From CAWEHT01 sp963808455 (lineage in GTDB: Bacteria; Chloroflexota; Anaerolineae; CG2-30-64-16): a DNA stretch of 21,031 bases. Position 1 is the first letter of the stretch. Each line of letters opens with the position of its first letter. The notes beneath the pieces were generated by a model. That model did no database searches. It had not been told where the DNA came from and saw only the letters and a program-made list of their open reading frames with translations. Positions 16,347 through 21,031 of this stretch are shown piece after piece. Made by a program: the position numbers and the translations under genes. The stretch covers positions 1-21,031 of the forward strand of contig CAWEHT010000309.1 in the NCBI GenBank assembly GCA_963808455.1, written 5' to 3'.

Positions 16347-18483
16347 ATGATGGCAATGGATGTGCGGTTGGTACTCCTCGGCAAGCCTCGATTGGTGGTG
16401 GCGGGGGCCCCGGTCGAGCACTTCGTCTACAGCAAGACGCTGGCCTTGCTGGCCTTTCTGGCCACCACCGGCCATGCGCACTCGCGGGATGCGTTGGCAG
16501 GGCTGCTGTGGGGAGAGATGCCCGACGAATATGCCAGGGCCAACCTGCGCAAGGTCCTGTCTGATCTGAGGCGTAGCCTGGCTCCTCATCTGATCATCAG
16601 CCGGCAGACCGTGGCCCTGGATCGCGAGAACGGGTTCGGCCTGGATGTGGAGGCGTTCGAATCCGAATTGGAGAACTTGAAGCCGGCATCGCAACATCGC
16701 CCTCTGAGCGAATCCGAGATCCGGTGGCTGAGCGCCGCCACCGACCTGTACGGCGGTGATTTCATGGAGGGTTTCTATGTCCACGATGCGCCGGCGTTTG
16801 AGGAATGGGTCCTGCTTCAGCGGGAGCGCTTGCAAGCTTTGCAGCTGAGCGTGTTGTATATGCTGACCAAACATTACACAGCGCGAGGCGCCTACGCCGA
16901 GGGCATCAAGCAGGCGGCGCGCCTTTTGGCCCTGGCACCCTGGCACGAGGATTTTCACCGGCAGATGATGCTGCTGCTGGCCTTGAGCGGGCAGCGCAGC
17001 GCAGCCTTGTATCAATACGAGAGCTGCCGCAGGATCTTGAAGAAAGAGCTGGATGTCGAGCCGGCGCCAGATACCGTGGCGCTGTACAAGCAGATCCAGG
17101 ACGGGGATGTCAGCCTGCCCCCGCTCCGCGCGGTGCCCCCGCACAACTTGCTGGCTCAGGTTACGCCGTTTGTCGGAAGGGGAGACGAGCTGGCAGCGAT
17201 AACGCGAGCGACTGAACGACCCGCAATGCCGGCTGCTGACCCTGGTCGGGATTCCCGGGGCCGGTAAGACGCGGTTGGCCTTGCAGGCAGCTTCGGAGCT
17301 GCTGGCGAGTTTTCCCGACGGGGTCTATGTGGTGACGCTGGGTTCGGAGGACGACCTGGGCTCTCAAGTGGCTTGTGTCGCCGTCTCGCTCGGGCTGTGC
17401 CTGCGCGAAGGGCAGGACGCGGCGAGCAGCTGCTGGCATACCTGCACGACAGGCAGATGCTGCTCCTTCTCGATGGCGCCGAGCATCTGTGTGGGAGGGC
17501 GGAATTCCTGGCAGAGATGCTGCAGCACGCGCTGGAATTTGAAATTGCTACTGACCTCTCTGGCAAGGCTGGCGCTGCCTGGAGAATGGGTGCTGCCGGT
17601 TGTTGGGCTGCCCGTCCCGATAACGGCGGACGGCCGGGACATCGAGGGCCACGCCGGGGGCCAATTGTTCCTGAACTGCGCCCGCCGCGGGCAGCCCGAT
17701 TTTGCGGTCTCCGACGCCAACCGGGCCCACATCCGGCGCATTTGCCAGCTGGTCGAGGGCTTGCCGCTGGCCATCGAGCTCGCCGCAAGCTGGGTGCATG
17801 TGTTGACCTGCGAGGAAATTGTGCACGAGATCGAGAACAACATCGACTTCCTGACCACTTCCTCGATGAGCGTCCCCGAGCGGCACCGCAGCTTGCGGGC
17901 AGTGTTTGCCCGCGGCTGGACCCAATTGGCTCCCGAAGAAAGGGCGGTTTTCAGCAGCCTGTCAATCTTCAGGGGCGGATTTCGCCGTGAGGCGGCGGAG
18001 CAAGTGGCCGGTGCCTCGTTGCAGATTCTGGCAGCGTTGGTGGATTGCTGTCTGATCCAGAAGGACTCGCGTGGCTGGTACAGCATGCACCAGTTTCTGC
18101 GCAAGTTCGGTGCGCAGCAACTGGCGGAGGACCCCGAGCAGCACAGGGCTGTCTCGGACCGGTACCATGCCTTCTATGCTGACTTCGTGGTGGAGAGGCT
18201 GGCCCAGTTGCCGGGCGCCCGGCAACCTAGATATTGGACGAGATGGTTGCGGAGATGGACAACATCCAGGCCGCCTCAATCTGGATGGGTGTAGGGGTCG
18301 GGATGCCCGCCGGCGGGCCGGCCAGGCTCAACGTAGCGGGCGCGGGCGCATCCTCTCGCTGGAGAAGGCGATCGCCTGTTTGACCGGGCGATCCGTGAGG
18401 TGTACGCTTTGCTCAGAGACAGGGAGGGGGCCGGACCGGCGGCCGCAGCGGATGTAACCGCAGCGGGCCGATTGCCATCATAA
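16347..18483 (+). CDS. BTAD/NTPase regulator, second copy (several frameshifts)
   Basis: Mirror of 8166-10302, ATG 16347 after GGAGG. DNA-binding and BTAD domains are intact. The frame breaks near 17205 (extra A before the P-loop, which reads IPGAGKT here instead of ISGAGKT), near 17415 (GCGGCGAG for GCGCGCGAG), near 17535 and near 18228. At 17535 the bases between EMLQHA and the NLKLLLTS segment differ from the left copy and neither copy is in frame. Likely the same gene as the left copy with more consensus errors. Confidence 0.82.
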
Positions 18484-18523
18484 GGAGTAGAACACGAACA
18501 CTGCTCGTCTGGAGGAAGCCCGT

Positions 18524-19150
18524 TTGCTGGCAGCTCTCAAGGCCAGGGAGCCAGATGCCTTTGCAGAGTTGGTCGAGCAACACGCCGGCACGATCTATAA
18601 CCTGGCTTTCCGGCTCATGAACAACCCGCAGGAAGCTGAAGAGGTGATGCAAGAGACATTTCTCAGCGCCTTTCGCTCGCTGGACCACTTCGAAGGGCGC
18701 AGCTTGTTGAGCACGTGGCTCTATCGCATCGCCTACAACAACGCCGACATGCGGTTGCGCAAGCGTGAGCCAGACGCCGTCTCGCTCGATGAGCGGTCTC
18801 GTAGCTGAGGAAGGCGGAGAATTGCCGCGGCAGCTGGTGGATTGGGGCACGCTGCCAGACCAGGCCGTGCTCAACGGCGAGCTGCGTGCGGCCCTGGATC
18901 AGGCCATCGCAACTTTGCCAGAGACGTTGCGTGTCGTGTTCGTGTTGCGCGAACATCGAGGGGCTGTGCAACCGCGGCGACGGCGGAAGCCCTGAGCATC
19001 ACGCCGGCCAACGCCAAAGTCCGCCTGCACCGGGCCAGGCTGGCGTTGCGCGAGCAGCTCAGCGCCTATTTTACAGGCCAGGCCGTGGCCGAGCAAGGGC
19101 AAAATGGACTTACTCCGCGGGGGGCGTATGCACGAACCGGGTCACTGTAA
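18524..19150 (+). CDS. ECF sigma factor, second copy (frameshifted)
   Basis: Mirror of 7501-8125, TTG start 18524 or ACG 18494. Region 2 is intact apart from NAD for NAL in the RIAYNNA segment. The frame breaks near 18790 and near 18945-18970, where the text corresponding to FRDIEGLSTAA is scrambled. Region 4 (SITPANAKVRLHRARLALRE) is readable in the third frame. Confidence 0.8.
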
Positions 19151-19381
19151 AGAACTGCTGGGCGCCTTGTCGGAGTACATAGATGGTGAGGTTGATGAGA
19201 GCCTCTGCGCTGAGATCGAGCGCCACCTGGCCGAGTGCGGCAACTGCCGGGTGATGGTTGACACGTTTGCCGCAGACCATCGTGCTCTACCGGACGTACG
19301 GCCACGAAGACTTGCCGTCTCGGGCACACGACCGGCTGTATGCGGTGTTGCATCTGAACGCGAGCCCGGGACCAGGCATAG
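19104..19381 (+). CDS. Zinc-finger anti-sigma factor, second copy (frameshifted)
   Basis: Mirror of 7272-7547. The HLAECGNC zinc motif is intact, but ACGTTTGCCGCAGACC replaces ACGTTGCGCGAGACC near 19265-19278 and shifts the frame after MVDT. An extra C near 19369 follows. The left copy should be taken as the better sequence. Confidence 0.8.
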
Positions 19382-19501
19382 CCGCACAATGGGCTGCCGG
19401 CGTGCCAGGCGCAGCGGCGGCAGTCGTGTAAGGCAGTGGACACGCCGACTGCAAGCCCATCTTCGGCGCAGGTCGCTGTCTGTGACGGCACGCGGGGCGA
19501 T

Positions 19502-19530
19502 TTGCCAAGTGGTAGCGGAGCAGGTATAAT
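19502..19530 (+). promoter_or_regulatory. tRNA-Val promoter, second copy
   Basis: TTGCCA (19502-19507), 17 bp, TATAAT (19525-19530), identical to the left copy. Confidence 0.75.
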
Positions 19531-19541
19531 TCAGGCGCTGT

Positions 19542-19620
19542 GGGCGATTAGTTCAGCTGGCTGAGCAGCGCGTCGTTGACATCGACGAGGTCGTAGGTTC
19601 AAGTCCTATACCGCCCACCA
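19542..19620 (+). tRNA. tRNA-Val (GAC), second copy, corrupted
   Basis: 79 nt instead of 77. The anticodon arm, T arm and CCA are identical to the left copy, but the 5' half differs: GGGCGAT creates an A-C mismatch at the sixth acceptor pair. The D-arm reads GTTCAGCTGGCTGAGCAGCG, with one base lost and an inserted AG before the anticodon stem. Such clustering fits sequence error rather than a second tRNA isodecoder. Confidence 0.85.
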
Positions 19621-19647
19621 GGCAGTTGTTCGCCAATAGGCGAAAGC

Positions 19648-19889
19648 GTTGATCGGGACGAGTAGGTGGCGCTGCGAGCGCCAGAGCGGGCAGGCCCTGG
19701 CTGGAAACCTGCCTCGCTGTGGCTTCACCGAAAACCACCCGGGAAGCGGGCGCCTCAAATCGGGTCGAGAGTATGGCGCCCCGGCTGGCCCCGTTATTGG
19801 CTGCCAGAGATGGTCTCTGCCCGACGGGTGGGGACGCAAGTTGGGTGGCACCGCGAGCTCCTCGCCCCAATGGGCGGGGAGTTTTTGTT
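19648..19889 (+). ncRNA. T-box riboswitch, second copy
   Basis: Mirror of the left T-box: candidate specifier ACC at 19727-19729, T-box GGGTGGCACCGCG at 19843-19855, terminator stem 19858-19881 and TTTTTGTT to 19889. It differs in CCAGAGCGGG (left CCAGAGAGGG) in Stem I and one base just upstream. Confidence 0.9.
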
Positions 19890-19910
19890 GGGTTCGTAAG
19901 GAGAACGCAA

Positions 19911-21031
<1,121 letters not shown>

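Overview
The window looks like a GC-rich (roughly 60-65% by eye) bacterial chromosome segment, most likely Chloroflexota (Anaerolineae/Caldilinea-like). This assignment is an inference from the gene set: a cytidylate-kinase-like protein next to a membrane PIN/TRAM protein, the infC-rpmI-rplT ribosomal cluster, a T-box-controlled ThrS without a TGS domain, an AfsR/BTAD-type regulator with an ATPase, and a small protein of a type I associate with Chloroflexota. No rRNA, CRISPR array or phage module was seen.

The dominant structure is a giant inverted duplication. Bases 5625-13314 (left arm) reappear in reverse complement at 13329-21031 (right arm, cut by the window edge), separated by 14 bp (13315-13328). 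Only about 13.3 kb is therefore unique sequence. The arms are near-identical but differ by scattered substitutions and 1-2 nt indels. Most genes are frameshifted in at least one arm, often at the same spot in both. The essential gene rpmI, outside the duplication, also has a 1-nt frameshift. The simplest reading is a fold-back (inverted chimera) of amplification, library or assembly origin, in a poorly polished consensus. A real palindrome or a hairpin telomere is much less likely.

Unique part, left to right. A short transposase-like remnant lies at the edge (minus). Then a minus-strand translation/RNA block follows: cytidylate-kinase-like protein, membrane PIN/TRAM protein, TrmH-family rRNA methyltransferase, rplT, rpmI and infC. 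infC has a consensus promoter, an attenuator-like hairpin in its leader and probably a non-AUG start. Next come thrS with an upstream T-box riboswitch (probable specifier ACC), then tRNA-Val(GAC) with its own strong promoter. The tRNA 3' end lies only about 30 nt from the T-box leader, so the tRNA and thrS are probably cotranscribed.

Beyond the tRNA is a regulatory operon (minus): a BTAD/AfsR-type regulator with an NTPase domain, an ECF sigma factor whose ribosome-binding site overlaps the regulator's stop codon, and a zinc-finger anti-sigma factor. Divergent from it, across a 180-225 bp region with overlapping opposed promoters and direct repeats, is a plus-strand operon: a small conserved-type protein, a DJ-1/PfpI-like class I amidotransferase-fold protein, and a benzoylformate-decarboxylase-like TPP enzyme. 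The TPP gene is cut near its 3' end by the fold-back junction. The plausible biology is that the regulator/sigma/anti-sigma operon controls the divergent DJ-1/TPP operon, but this rests on layout alone. From 13329 on, everything is the mirrored second copy, ending inside thrS.
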